DNA from: Maribacter arcticus
Lineage (GTDB): Bacteria > Bacteroidota > Bacteroidia > Flavobacteriales > Flavobacteriaceae
Assembly (NCBI RefSeq): GCF_900167935.1
Contig: NZ_FUYL01000010.1
Location: forward strand, 162,667-226,666
Length of the DNA stretch: 64,000 bases
Direction: 5' to 3'
Part shown: piece after piece, positions 8,564 through 17,852 of the stretch
How the letters are laid out: each line of letters begins with the position of its first letter
How positions within the stretch are numbered: position 1 is the stretch's first letter
Position numbers and translations under genes: made by a program
The notes under the pieces: generated by a model
The model's database searches: none
What the model saw: only the letters and a program-made list of their open reading frames with translations
What the model was told of the DNA's origin: nothing

Positions 8564-10108
8564 CTAACGTGATTTTGCTAAAGCTTTTTCCCTCATAATC
8601 TGAGATACTGGTTTGTTTTGTAAATGACTCTCTAACCAAGAAATAATATCTAAATACAAAAATGCTCTTTTCTCATAAGGATGATCTTCATATTTCTTCA
8701 ATTCAGTATACAACTTTTGAAACTCCGCCTTTAATTGATTTGGATAAATTCCTCCAAGACTTCTTAAAAACTTAATCATTTCTTTTTGCACAGCATGCAT
8801 ATCGTTCATTTTCAAAAGAAACTTATAGGTGCTTTTCAATTGAACTTCTAAGTGATAGTCCATACCTGCCTCATAATGGGCTACAAGACTTAAAACGCGT
8901 GCAAAACACATCAAGTCTTCGCGCATTTTCAAATTCTTATTCTCTATAATTTTCTTTAGATATTGAATACATGTTTTATTATCGCCTATGCCAAAATAAA
9001 GACATGCTATCTTATAGTATAGCACCATAACGTGGTGTATATCAATTCTATCGCGATGTTTATTTATACCGTATTCGATGATTTTCACCAAATACAATCC
9101 CTTTTCAAAAGTTCCTTCTAGAAAATGCAAATTCAGTTTATTTGCATTGATATACATAAAGACCAAAGAATTGATATTGTCGTTACTAGGAAACTCTTTC
9201 TCCTTAATAGTATTTTCTAATCGCTCTAATACTTCCTTAAATTGAGAACTATATTGCACATAGAATAAAGATTCCAATAGGTAATGATTTCCTTTTAAAA
9301 AGAACACAGGATTAAGGTATATCATATCCTTATGTTCATAAAAAAGGTCTACCCATTTACTGGCATATTTATAACAAGACAGAAAGTCTTGGGTTAGAAA
9401 ACTGTACCACAAATATGCTTTATATAACCATAGTTTTTCACGGAAGCCTAAATCTTCAATGTTGTAGAGTGGCAAATGGTCATTGAAGTAAGTTTTAACT
9501 TTTTGATAATCTTCATCGCTACGAACGTAACCTACTTTAAGCATCATTCCATAGAGCTGCAAAGATAGATTAGATAGCTTACTCGTCATTACATTATGGC
9601 CTGAAAGCTCTTTTGCCTGCAATGCAAGTTCATTTGCGCGATCGGGTATACTACGTGTAATATATTGTGTTTCAATTATCTTCTCTAGCTCAACAATTTC
9701 ATAGGCTATATTCTTCTCTTCATTCTCAATGGCGGTAGCTTTTACCTTATCAAGAATTTTCAAACTTTGCTTATACAAACCTTTCTGATAAAGAATTGTT
9801 GCAAAATCTAATTGTTCCCTAATTTGAACACGAATATTTTGGTTTACAGGGTTAAGACGTAAACTCACTAAAATCTGTTTATATAGGTGTGCTTTTAGAT
9901 TAGAAAGTTGAGCTTTCTTAACTATCCCACTTTCTAGTATTATTTTCTCATCATAATGCTTAATTTTATCCAATAAATTGAAAAGGGCTAAAAATTTAGC
10001 ATCGGTATTCACCCCTAATCTGCCAACATAAAGCTTAAATTGCCGTTTCTCAGATTTCGATAGTGATTTAACCAAAACGAATAAAGCATCTTTATGCGTA
10101 TTTGTCAT
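8564..10108 (-). CDS. Large helical-repeat (TPR-like) protein, unknown function
   Basis: A 514-residue soluble protein with no signal peptide or membrane segment. It is almost all helix; several helix pairs resemble TPRs, for example FATILYQKGLYKQSLKIL (about 122-139) and YYKIACLYFGIGDNKTCIQYLK further on. The N terminus (KDALFVLVKSLSKSEKRQFKLYV) looks like a separate small helical domain. I do not recognise a named family, though proteins of this look are widespread in flavobacteria. It is divergent from leuA. A role in protein-protein contacts is inference only. Confidence 0.7.
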   Translation of the reverse strand: MTNTHKDALFVLVKSLSKSEKRQFKLYVGRLGVNTDAKFLALFNLLDKIKHYDEKIILESGIVKKAQLSNLKAHLYKQILVSLRLNPVNQNIRVQIREQLDFATILYQKGLYKQSLKILDKVKATAIENEEKNIAYEIVELEKIIETQYITRSIPDRANELALQAKELSGHNVMTSKLSNLSLQLYGMMLKVGYVRSDEDYQKVKTYFNDHLPLYNIEDLGFREKLWLYKAYLWYSFLTQDFLSCYKYASKWVDLFYEHKDMIYLNPVFFLKGNHYLLESLFYVQYSSQFKEVLERLENTIKEKEFPSNDNINSLVFMYINANKLNLHFLEGTFEKGLYLVKIIEYGINKHRDRIDIHHVMVLYYKIACLYFGIGDNKTCIQYLKKIIENKNLKMREDLMCFARVLSLVAHYEAGMDYHLEVQLKSTYKFLLKMNDMHAVQKEMIKFLRSLGGIYPNQLKAEFQKLYTELKKYEDHPYEKRAFLYLDIISWLESHLQNKPVSQIMREKALAKSR

Positions 10109-10253
10109 CGTAAAAAAAAGAGTTTAAATAATTGTAAATCAATGTTATATATACCTAAAAAAGTGTCTTAACGTTGTAAATGGCACTACGAAATTTATGA
10201 ATAGTGTTAATTAGGTAATATATTCGTTTGACGAGTAAAACTACGCAAATATA

Positions 10254-11423
10254 ATGAGTGATATAGTACAAATATTTGATACGACCTTAAGAGACGGAGA
10301 GCAAGTTCCTGGATGTAAATTAGACATGGAACAAAAATTAGTAATTGCTGAACGTCTAGATCTGCTGGGTGTAAATATCATTGAAGCTGGTTTCCCTGTT
10401 TCTAGTCCGGGTGATTTTAAATCTGTCGAAGCCATTGCTAAACTTGTTAAAAATGCAACTGTATGTGGTTTAACCCGTGCGGTACGTAAAGATATAGAAG
10501 TTGCTGCTGAAGCTTTGAAATTTGCTAAGATGCCTAGAATACATACAGGTATTGGTACTTCTGACTCTCATATAAAGTATAAATTCAATTCTAACAGAGA
10601 TGCCATAATTGAACGAGCAGTTGCTGCAGTTAGTTATGCTAAAACCTTTGTGGAAGATGTTGAATTTTACGCTGAGGATGCTGGCCGTACAGATAATGAG
10701 TTTTTGGCTCGTGTATGCGAGGCGGTCATTAAGGCTGGGGCTACAGTATTAAATATTCCAGATACTACAGGATACTGCCTACCAGATGAGTACGGAGCAA
10801 AAATGAAGTATTTACGTGAAAATGTAAAAGGAATTGATAAAGCTATACTTTCATGTCATTGCCACAATGATTTAGGATTAGCAACAGCAAATTCTATTGC
10901 AGGTGTTTTAAATGGTGCAAGACAAATAGAATGTACTATAAATGGAATTGGCGAACGTGCAGGAAATACTTCTCTTGAAGAAGTGGTTATGATTTTACGC
11001 CAACACCCAAACTTAAACCTAGATACAACCATTAATAGCAAATTACTTTATGATACTAGTTTAATGGTATCTCGTAAAATGGGCATGGTGGTACAGCCCA
11101 ATAAAGCAATTGTTGGCGCAAATGCCTTCGCACATAGTTCAGGCATACATCAAGATGGTGTTATAAAAAATAGAGAAACATACGAAATTATTGATCCAGC
11201 TGATGTTGGTGTGACCGAATCATCTATTGTATTGACAGCACGAAGCGGAAGAGCTGCATTAGCCTACCGTGCTAAAATTGTTGGTTATGAACTTACCAAA
11301 ACTCAATTAGATTTGGTTTATGAGGAATTTTTAAAGTATGCGGATTCTAGAAAAGAAGTGAAGGATGATGATATTCACCAAATTATTGAAGCATCGAAAA
11401 TCGATATACAAAGTATTAGCTAA
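10254..11423 (+). CDS. leuA: 2-isopropylmalate synthase, short form
   Basis: LeuA condenses acetyl-CoA with 2-oxoisovalerate, the committed step of leucine synthesis. Motifs: [16 protein letters not shown] at residues about 8-23, [30 protein letters not shown] (metal-binding HxH), [14 protein letters not shown] and [11 protein letters not shown]. The protein is 389 residues, ending soon after the catalytic and accessory domains. The C-terminal leucine-binding regulatory domain of full-length enzymes (usually over 500 residues) is missing. leuB follows after 7 bases. Homocitrate or citramalate synthase activity is less likely given leuB next door. leuC, leuD and ilv genes are not in the window. 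Confidence 0.9.
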   Translation: MSDIVQIFDTTLRDGEQVPGCKLDMEQKLVIAERLDLLGVNIIEAGFPVSSPGDFKSVEAIAKLVKNATVCGLTRAVRKDIEVAAEALKFAKMPRIHTGIGTSDSHIKYKFNSNRDAIIERAVAAVSYAKTFVEDVEFYAEDAGRTDNEFLARVCEAVIKAGATVLNIPDTTGYCLPDEYGAKMKYLRENVKGIDKAILSCHCHNDLGLATANSIAGVLNGARQIECTINGIGERAGNTSLEEVVMILRQHPNLNLDTTINSKLLYDTSLMVSRKMGMVVQPNKAIVGANAFAHSSGIHQDGVIKNRETYEIIDPADVGVTESSIVLTARSGRAALAYRAKIVGYELTKTQLDLVYEEFLKYADSRKEVKDDDIHQIIEASKIDIQSIS

Positions 11424-11430
11424 TTAAATT

Positions 11431-12549
11431 ATGCATTTAAACATTGCTGTTTTAGAAGGAGACGGAATCGGCCCAGAAGTTGTTGCACAATCTATTAAGT
11501 GCCTTCGTTCTGTGGAAGAAACTTTTGGTCATAGTTTTACCTTCAAAAAAGGCTTAATTGGCGCTTCAGCAATTAAAAAAACCGGAAACCCCCTTCCTAA
11601 AGAAACCTTAGATCTTTGCAAAAAAGCTGACGCAACACTTTTTGGTGCTTTAGGATTACCTGAATATGATGACAACCCTAAGGCTAAGGTTTGGCCTGAA
11701 CAAGGATTATTAAGATTACGAAAAGAGCTAGGGCTATTTGCTAATATTAGGCCCGTAAAAGTCTTTCCATCATTAGTAAAGCAATCTCCTTTACCTAAAG
11801 CTAGTGTTCAAAATACAGATTTGGTGATTTTCAGAGAATTGTCTGGTGGTATATATTATGGTGATAAATCTATTAGTGAAGACCAAAGCTCCGCTACCGA
11901 TACATGTACATATACTGAAGCGGAAATAAGCAGAATTACGCATTTAGCTTTTAAGTCGGCCCGTTCTAGAAAAAAGAAGGTTACGCTAGTTGACAAAGCA
12001 AATGTTCTTGAAACATCACGACTATGGCGACGTGTTGTACGATCCATTTCAGAGAGTTATCCAGACGTTGTATTGGAATGCCTTTTCATAGATAATGCAG
12101 CCGTACAGATGATTTTAAACCCTTCTCAATTCGATGTTATTTTAACAGACAATATGTTCGGTGATATCCTATCTGACCAAGGCAGTGTAATTGCTGGCTC
12201 TATAGGATTACTCCCATCTGCTTCTGTCGGTCTTGAGCATGCGATGTTTGAACCTATACATGGTTCTTACCCAGATGCAAAAGGGAAAAATATTGCGAAT
12301 CCTGTAGCTTCTATATTGAGCATGGCCATGCTATTGCAACATTTTAAAATGAATGAAGAATCTGATGCCGTTGTAGCCGCAGTCTTAAAATCATTTGCAA
12401 AAAAAATAGTTACCCCAGATATTTTAGGAAGTTCTAAATATGGAACTAATTACGTTGGTGATTTTATCGCAGATAATATTATGGAATTGGATGGCACCTT
12501 TACTATGAATGATGAAAACATTGGTTTAGGAAAGTCTACTATAATTTAA
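11431..12549 (+). CDS. leuB: 3-isopropylmalate dehydrogenase
   Basis: LeuB oxidises and decarboxylates 3-isopropylmalate with NAD in leucine synthesis. The 372-residue length is typical. Motifs: LEGDGIGPEVV at the N terminus, LLRLRKELGLFANIRPV (substrate-binding arginines), FRELSGGIYYGDK, VDKANVLETSRLW, and the signature NMFGDILSDQGSVIAGSIGLLPSAS. HGSYPDAKGKNIANP is the NAD-binding region. It forms an operon with leuA and ends 5 bases before the stop of the convergent TlpA-like gene. Confidence 0.96.
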   Translation: MHLNIAVLEGDGIGPEVVAQSIKCLRSVEETFGHSFTFKKGLIGASAIKKTGNPLPKETLDLCKKADATLFGALGLPEYDDNPKAKVWPEQGLLRLRKELGLFANIRPVKVFPSLVKQSPLPKASVQNTDLVIFRELSGGIYYGDKSISEDQSSATDTCTYTEAEISRITHLAFKSARSRKKKVTLVDKANVLETSRLWRRVVRSISESYPDVVLECLFIDNAAVQMILNPSQFDVILTDNMFGDILSDQGSVIAGSIGLLPSASVGLEHAMFEPIHGSYPDAKGKNIANPVASILSMAMLLQHFKMNEESDAVVAAVLKSFAKKIVTPDILGSSKYGTNYVGDFIADNIMELDGTFTMNDENIGLGKSTII

Positions 12550-12554
12550 GATGC

Positions 12555-13787
12555 TTATTTTTCATTTAATAATTCTGTAACCACCTGATTAAAATTCTTT
12601 TTAAACTCAACAAATTTATCACCTGTCGCCGGACCGTTAAAGCCGGTATGAATTTTTCTCACCTCACCTTTTTTATCAATAAATATGGTGGTAGGATACG
12701 ATAAAATATGGTTTAACATCGGAAGTTTTTGCTGTGCTTCTACTTTATCCACTGAACCAAATTGGGCTAATAAAATTGGATATGAAAGTCCTGTTCTATC
12801 TTTTAAACGTTCAATTCCTTTAAATGCCTTTTCTTCTGTTTTTGCAGATTCAAATGCCAAACCAATGACTTTTAGATTCTCATTATCTTTCAAATAATCC
12901 ACCAGAAAATTACTTTCATCTAAACAATTAGGACACCAAGTACCCATTAACTGAACAATTACTACTTTGTTTTGATATTCATCATCATCTAACGAAACCA
13001 TATTTCCATCAGAATCTGGGAATATAAAGGCTAACTTATCGTAACCTTCATTTATAAATGTTAATGAATCAGGATCTGGCAATTCGTATCCATCATTTCT
13101 AGTCGACACAAATGGTTCTTTAAAATGATTGCCTGAATAAAAAATTCCGATCATACTTGAATCTGTAACTTTTGCCGTGAATAAAAAAGCGTGTGCGCCG
13201 TCGAATGCAGATAATTTCAACGAATCACCATCCATAACACCATCTAAATAGCGATAATCACCGGTAGTTGTTCTAAATGTTCCTGTTACACGGTTATCTT
13301 CTTGAAGAAAAATTCCCTTACCTACATATTCTTCATCAGAATCTGGACTAAAATAGGTTTCCCATATTCCTGATACATCTTTGTTCGCAATTTTAGTTTC
13401 AGAATCAAATCTTTCTTCAATTCCATAAATTGCTGTAAAGGGTACAATTCTATCTAAACTTTCCTTTATAAACTGTCCTTTTATTTCTGTATCGGTAAAC
13501 GTACCTGCCAAATACCCTTCAAATACGGGTGTTTGTAGTATAATCGAATCTCCATGAATCACTATTTCATCAATCACTATAACTTCTTCTGCATTTATAA
13601 TTTGCATGGTATAGATACCATTAACCTCTTTATTAACCTTGAGATTAAAAGGTAATACCTGATTATCCATCACATCAAGTTCAACACGCCATATACCTTC
13701 TTTCAAATTTGAATTTTGATTTTTTTCTTTACAACCAACTATAAGCATAAAAATGGTTAGTACTGCAATACCTAATCTCATATTCAT
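12555..13787 (-). CDS. TlpA-like thioredoxin-fold lipoprotein
   Basis: 410 residues with a lipoprotein signal (lipobox LIVGC, Cys19). Residues about 30-240 are beta-rich and unrecognised. Residues about 250-405 form a TlpA/AhpC-type thioredoxin domain with active site GTWCPNC (Cys285 and Cys288), followed by a cis-Pro region YPTTIFIDKKGEV. It is probably a periplasmic thiol-disulfide reductant tethered by lipid. Starts at 13787 or 13781 (two Met codons) are both possible. It is divergent from pheT and convergent with leuB. Confidence 0.82.
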   Translation of the reverse strand: MNMRLGIAVLTIFMLIVGCKEKNQNSNLKEGIWRVELDVMDNQVLPFNLKVNKEVNGIYTMQIINAEEVIVIDEIVIHGDSIILQTPVFEGYLAGTFTDTEIKGQFIKESLDRIVPFTAIYGIEERFDSETKIANKDVSGIWETYFSPDSDEEYVGKGIFLQEDNRVTGTFRTTTGDYRYLDGVMDGDSLKLSAFDGAHAFLFTAKVTDSSMIGIFYSGNHFKEPFVSTRNDGYELPDPDSLTFINEGYDKLAFIFPDSDGNMVSLDDDEYQNKVVIVQLMGTWCPNCLDESNFLVDYLKDNENLKVIGLAFESAKTEEKAFKGIERLKDRTGLSYPILLAQFGSVDKVEAQQKLPMLNHILSYPTTIFIDKKGEVRKIHTGFNGPATGDKFVEFKKNFNQVVTELLNEK

Positions 13788-13857
13788 TTAGAGTTTAATT
13801 TTCAATAAACGATTTAAATATTACAATTAAAAATTTAAATAAACACATCGTAGCTTA

Positions 13858-13888
13858 TTGAATGTATACAGGCATTGTTTTATCTTTG
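13858..13888 (+). promoter_or_regulatory. Promoter of pheT
   Basis: TTG at 13858-13860, a 20-base spacer, and a perfect TATCTTTG box at 13881-13888. The start codon of pheT is 19 bases downstream. It matches the Bacteroidota -33/-7 consensus in both boxes and spacing. Confidence 0.65.
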
Positions 13889-13907
13889 CGCCCTATAAAA
13901 GATTTGA

Positions 13908-16337
13908 ATGAAAATATCATATAACTGGTTAAAACAGTTCATACAAATAGATTGGGATTCCAAAAAAACAGGTGAACTATTAACTGATTTAGGATTAGAA
14001 GTAGAAGGTGTTGAAAAATTTGAATCTGTAAAAGGCGGATTGAAAGGAATTGTTGTTGGGCATGTTTTAACTTGTGAAAAACATACCAACGCTGATAAAT
14101 TGAATGTTACCACAGTAGATATAGGTTCTGGTACTCCGCTTCAGATTGTTTGTGGAGCTAAAAACGTAGCAGCAGGTCAAAAAGTTCCTGTTGCCACAAT
14201 TGGTACCACGCTTTATACGGCAGAAGGCGAAGCTTGGAAGATTAAAAAAGGTAAAATTCGAGGTGAAGAAAGCCATGGAATGATTTGCGCAGAAGATGAA
14301 CTTGGTCTTGGAAGCAGCCATGATGGAATAATGGTGTTAGACAACGATTTAGCTGTAGGTACACCTTGTGCTGAGATTTTTGATATTGAAGAGGATGAAG
14401 TTTTTGAAATTGGACTTACTCCTAACAGAGCAGATGCCATGAGTCATTTTGGTGTGGCAAGAGATTTAAAAGCCGGACTAAAACAAAAAGAAATTTCAAA
14501 GGAGTTGATTACTCCTTCAACCAGTCATTTTAACATTAATGACCGTTCGTTAAAAATAGATGTAGACGTTATAAATACTGCTTTGGCACCTCGTTATTGT
14601 GGTGTAACACTTAGTGATTTAATCATACAACCCTCTCCTACCTGGCTTAAAAATAGGCTTAAAGCAATTGGTATAACTCCAAAGAACAATGTTGTTGATG
14701 CCACTAATTATGTGTTACACGAATTAGGTCAACCTTTACATGCATTCGATGCAGCTAAAATAAAAGGAAATAAAATTGTTGTTCAAACATTACCAAAAGG
14801 AACAAAGTTTGTAACTCTAGATGGTGTTGAAAGAACATTGCATGAAGATGATTTAATGATTTGTGATACCGAAAAACCTTTGTGTTTAGCAGGAGTATTT
14901 GGCGGGCTTAGCTCAGGAGTGACAGAGGAGACTACTTCAATATTTTTAGAAAGCGCTTATTTTAATCCGGTTTCGATAAGAAAATCAGCCAAAAGACATG
15001 CGTTGAACACCGATGCCTCTTTTAGGTTTGAGCGTGGTATCGATATTGAAAATGTTGAGTATAGCCTAAAACGTGCTGCCTTATTGATTAAAGAGATTGC
15101 TGGCGGTGAAATTACTTCAGATATTATAGACCTGTACCCAAATAAAACATCAAATTTTGAAGTGTTTTTAGGTTTTGAGAAGATAAATAAGCTCATCGGT
15201 CAAGAGATTCCTCAAGATACTATTAAATCGATATTGACTTCACTAGATATTAAAGTTAAAAATGTAACTGAAGCGGGTATGGGCCTTGAAGTGCCTTCTT
15301 ATCGTGTTGATGTGCAAAGACAAGTCGATGTAATTGAAGAAATTTTGCGAGTTTATGGGTACAACAATATTGCCTTTAGCGAAAAATTAAATGCTTCTGT
15401 ATCTACAACTGCAGCTACTGAAGACCATAAAATTCAATCAACTATTGGAAATATTCTAGCAGCGAAAGGCTACTATGAAATATTAACCAATAGTCTTACG
15501 AATCCTGATTATAGTAAACTTTTAGGATCTGAAGAAGACGAGAATAAATCGATTGAAATTATAAATCCATTAAGTGGAGATTTATCTGTATTGCGTAGAG
15601 CTTCATTGTTTTCTGCTTTAGAAACAGCGAGTTATAATATAAATAGAAAAAGAGCGAATCTTAAATTATTTGAATTCGGAAAAACATATCATGCTAAAGA
15701 TGGTAAAAGAATAGAACCTAAATACTTAAGCATTTTATTATCAGGTGATACTATTCAAGATAGTTGGACAAATAAAGCGGTAACGACTAATTTCTTTGAG
15801 CTAAAATCAATAGTAAAAACAATTCTAATTCGATTAGGTTTAGATAACTTAAAAAGTGAACCTACTACTTCCACCCTGTTTTCAGAAGGTTTGAGCTTTA
15901 CTTATCAAAAAAACAATTTGGTGTCTTTCGGACTGATAAAAAAATCAATCCTGAAAAAATTCGATATTAAACAAGATATTTTATATGCCGATTTCAATTG
16001 GGATGTAATTTTGAAACAACTTAAGAACACTCCAATCCTATTTAAAGAGATTCCGAAATACCCTGAAGTAAAAAGGGATTTTGCATTATTATTGGACGAA
16101 AAATCTACTTATAGAGAACTGTTTAATTTGGCCTATAGCGCAGAACGTAAGTTCTTGAAGGATATGACACTTTTTGATGTGTATGAAGGTAAAAACCTGA
16201 CTGAAGGTAAAAAATCATATGCTGTTAGTTTCACCTTACAAGATGATAAAAGCACGTTGACAGAAAAGCAAATAGAAAAGATAATGTCTAAGTTACAAAC
16301 GACATACGAAACTCAACTCGGGGCTTCTCTGCGGTAG
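13908..16337 (+). CDS. pheT: Phenylalanine-tRNA ligase beta subunit
   Basis: PheT pairs with PheS in an alpha2beta2 enzyme that charges tRNA-Phe; the beta subunit binds tRNA and edits Tyr-tRNA-Phe. The 809-residue protein starts MKISYNWLKQFIQ and shows the domains in order: a tRNA-binding EMAP-like domain (about 40-150, with NADKLNV), the B3/B4 editing domain (about 210-400, with HELGQPLHAFDAAK), B5 (about 400-475), a catalytic-core-like region, and a C-terminal anticodon-binding FDX-ACB domain (about 715-808, PKYPEVKRDFALLL). Length is normal. pheS is not in the window. Monocistronic from its own promoter. Confidence 0.97.
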   Translation: MKISYNWLKQFIQIDWDSKKTGELLTDLGLEVEGVEKFESVKGGLKGIVVGHVLTCEKHTNADKLNVTTVDIGSGTPLQIVCGAKNVAAGQKVPVATIGTTLYTAEGEAWKIKKGKIRGEESHGMICAEDELGLGSSHDGIMVLDNDLAVGTPCAEIFDIEEDEVFEIGLTPNRADAMSHFGVARDLKAGLKQKEISKELITPSTSHFNINDRSLKIDVDVINTALAPRYCGVTLSDLIIQPSPTWLKNRLKAIGITPKNNVVDATNYVLHELGQPLHAFDAAKIKGNKIVVQTLPKGTKFVTLDGVERTLHEDDLMICDTEKPLCLAGVFGGLSSGVTEETTSIFLESAYFNPVSIRKSAKRHALNTDASFRFERGIDIENVEYSLKRAALLIKEIAGGEITSDIIDLYPNKTSNFEVFLGFEKINKLIGQEIPQDTIKSILTSLDIKVKNVTEAGMGLEVPSYRVDVQRQVDVIEEILRVYGYNNIAFSEKLNASVSTTAATEDHKIQSTIGNILAAKGYYEILTNSLTNPDYSKLLGSEEDENKSIEIINPLSGDLSVLRRASLFSALETASYNINRKRANLKLFEFGKTYHAKDGKRIEPKYLSILLSGDTIQDSWTNKAVTTNFFELKSIVKTILIRLGLDNLKSEPTTSTLFSEGLSFTYQKNNLVSFGLIKKSILKKFDIKQDILYADFNWDVILKQLKNTPILFKEIPKYPEVKRDFALLLDEKSTYRELFNLAYSAERKFLKDMTLFDVYEGKNLTEGKKSYAVSFTLQDDKSTLTEKQIEKIMSKLQTTYETQLGASLR

Positions 16338-16910
16338 TTAAAAAATTGTTACAGGCATAAAAACAGTGTCAATTTCATGGATTACACCATTAGATTGGTT
16401 TGAATCTGCAGTAACAATAACAGCTCGGTTACCAGATTTGTCAGTTAATACGATGTCAATACCGTTCATCGTTGCAGTTATCTTGTCCCCTTGTATAGTA
16501 GTGAACTTCGCTGTACCATTACCTCGGCACATCGCCTTTAAAATGGTGGAGGCAGAAAGTTTGTCTGCAATTATATGATAGGCTAGGATATCTCTTAATG
16601 CTTTCTTGTTCTTTGGGTCGTTTAGCTTATCAATTGTAATTTTTGAAAGCTTCTCGAACGCAAGGTTTGATGGTGCAAAAACAGTAAACTCACCATTATA
16701 ACCCAGAACCTTATCTAAATTTGCTGCTTTCAATACCCTCATAAGAGTGGAATGACTTTCAAATGACGCAGTTCTTTCTATTATCGATTTTTCTGATGTT
16801 GAAAATTGTGAAACTGTATTCTTTATTTGGGTTACTTTATTATTCTGTGCATTAGATAAAACCCCTAAAAACAGGGCACACAGGAACACGAGGGATGTCC
16901 ATTTTTTCAT
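16338..16910 (-). CDS. Secreted fasciclin-domain protein
   Basis: 190 residues with a cleavable signal (residues 1-21, ending LSNAQ). One fasciclin (FAS1) domain fills the rest: STLMRVLKAANLDKVLGYNG, then FTVFAPSNLAFEKL, a LAYHIIADKL motif and GVIHEIDTVFMP at the end. FAS1 domains mediate adhesion or protein contacts. It is probably periplasmic or surface-exposed. The stop codons of this gene and pheT abut, so the transcripts converge. Confidence 0.85.
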   Translation of the reverse strand: MKKWTSLVFLCALFLGVLSNAQNNKVTQIKNTVSQFSTSEKSIIERTASFESHSTLMRVLKAANLDKVLGYNGEFTVFAPSNLAFEKLSKITIDKLNDPKNKKALRDILAYHIIADKLSASTILKAMCRGNGTAKFTTIQGDKITATMNGIDIVLTDKSGNRAVIVTADSNQSNGVIHEIDTVFMPVTIF

Positions 16911-17084
16911 ATAGTAATTTCTAAAGGGGTAAATGTTCTAATAATCGACAAACGGTTCGATTTCATCGTCAAGATACAATTTGAAGTAATATACAACTAT
17001 ACTGGATTAGTTAATAAATAAATTTTAACATTTTATTAACTTTTAATTAAGTTAAACAAGAATTAATCAAATTCTTTAAATAGC

Positions 17085-17092
17085 TAACTTTG
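17085..17092 (+). promoter_or_regulatory. -7 box upstream of the TGA-interrupted gene
   Basis: A perfect TAnnTTTG match (TAACTTTG) 23 bases before the ATG at 17116. No good TTG -33 box is seen at the right distance. Its position favours 17116, not 17263, as the original start codon. Confidence 0.45.
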
Positions 17093-17115
17093 AGTGTATT
17101 GCTAAAAAAAAGAAC

Positions 17116-17838
17116 ATGTTTCTACCTAAAACAAACATTGAAAAAAAACTAGCGAAGGCGAAATTATCGAGTGATATTTCAGAAAAGGATAGACTTAAAG
17201 AGGTCTATACCATTTTATGAAACTTAGATAATGAGTTAGAACGTATCGCAGAAAACATCACCATGAGCAATGGTACACCAAACAACAGCTTTAATTTTGA
17301 TTTATTAGAGAGTTCTAGAATATATCATATAAACGACATTAAAAAAATTTGTATTGATTACCGCCTACGTTTTTTAGATTCTAAATATTTTAAAGGAGAT
17401 ATACCAGTCGAGGCATTATCAAAAGTTAAAGCCTTAGAAAAAGAACATGATTTAAAAATAAAAGGTTTTAAAATAATAGCACCATCTAAGCTTTTTAAGC
17501 TAGAAGATAAAGATGACCCTTTACTTTTTGCCCCAATCGGGAATGGATACCACTACCTAATTCACCAGTGGGGAAATGATCTACATCCATTAAGAAAAAT
17601 AATTATGTGGCCATTTAAAGGCATGGTAAACTTAACTATCTTAGTCTTATTGCTTAGTTTCTTAGTTACACTTTTAATACCTGATGGCCTCTTTTCTAAA
17701 TCTAATTCTACAACAGAGTTCTGGATTATTAATTTCTTTATGTTCAAGTGTATTGCTTCAGTGGTAATATTTTACGGCTTTGCATTAGGCAAAAACTTTA
17801 ATCCGGCTATTTGGAACAGTAAGTATTTTAATAGTTAA
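17116..17838 (+). pseudogene. Membrane-associated hypothetical protein interrupted by an in-frame TGA
   Basis: An ATG at 17116 opens a frame of 34 codons that ends in TGA at 17218-17220. The same frame then continues without a stop to 17838; it includes an internal ATG at 17263 that could begin a 191-residue protein. The 34-codon part (MFLPKTNIEKKLAK, then SEKDRLKEVYTIL) is Lys-rich, helical and coding-like, and a -7 promoter box lies just upstream of it. The most economical reading is one 240-residue protein with a nonsense codon. The later part has a soluble domain (KGFKIIAPSKLFKL, FAPIGNGYHYLIHQWG) and two C-terminal membrane segments. I do not recognise the family. Translation restart or readthrough remain possible. 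Confidence 0.65.
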
Positions 17839-17852
17839 ACAACTTTATTCTA

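Noticed and set aside
14067..14440. Minus-strand frames inside pheT
   Set aside because: They are shadows of the strongly conserved pheT frame, with no family features or promoter.
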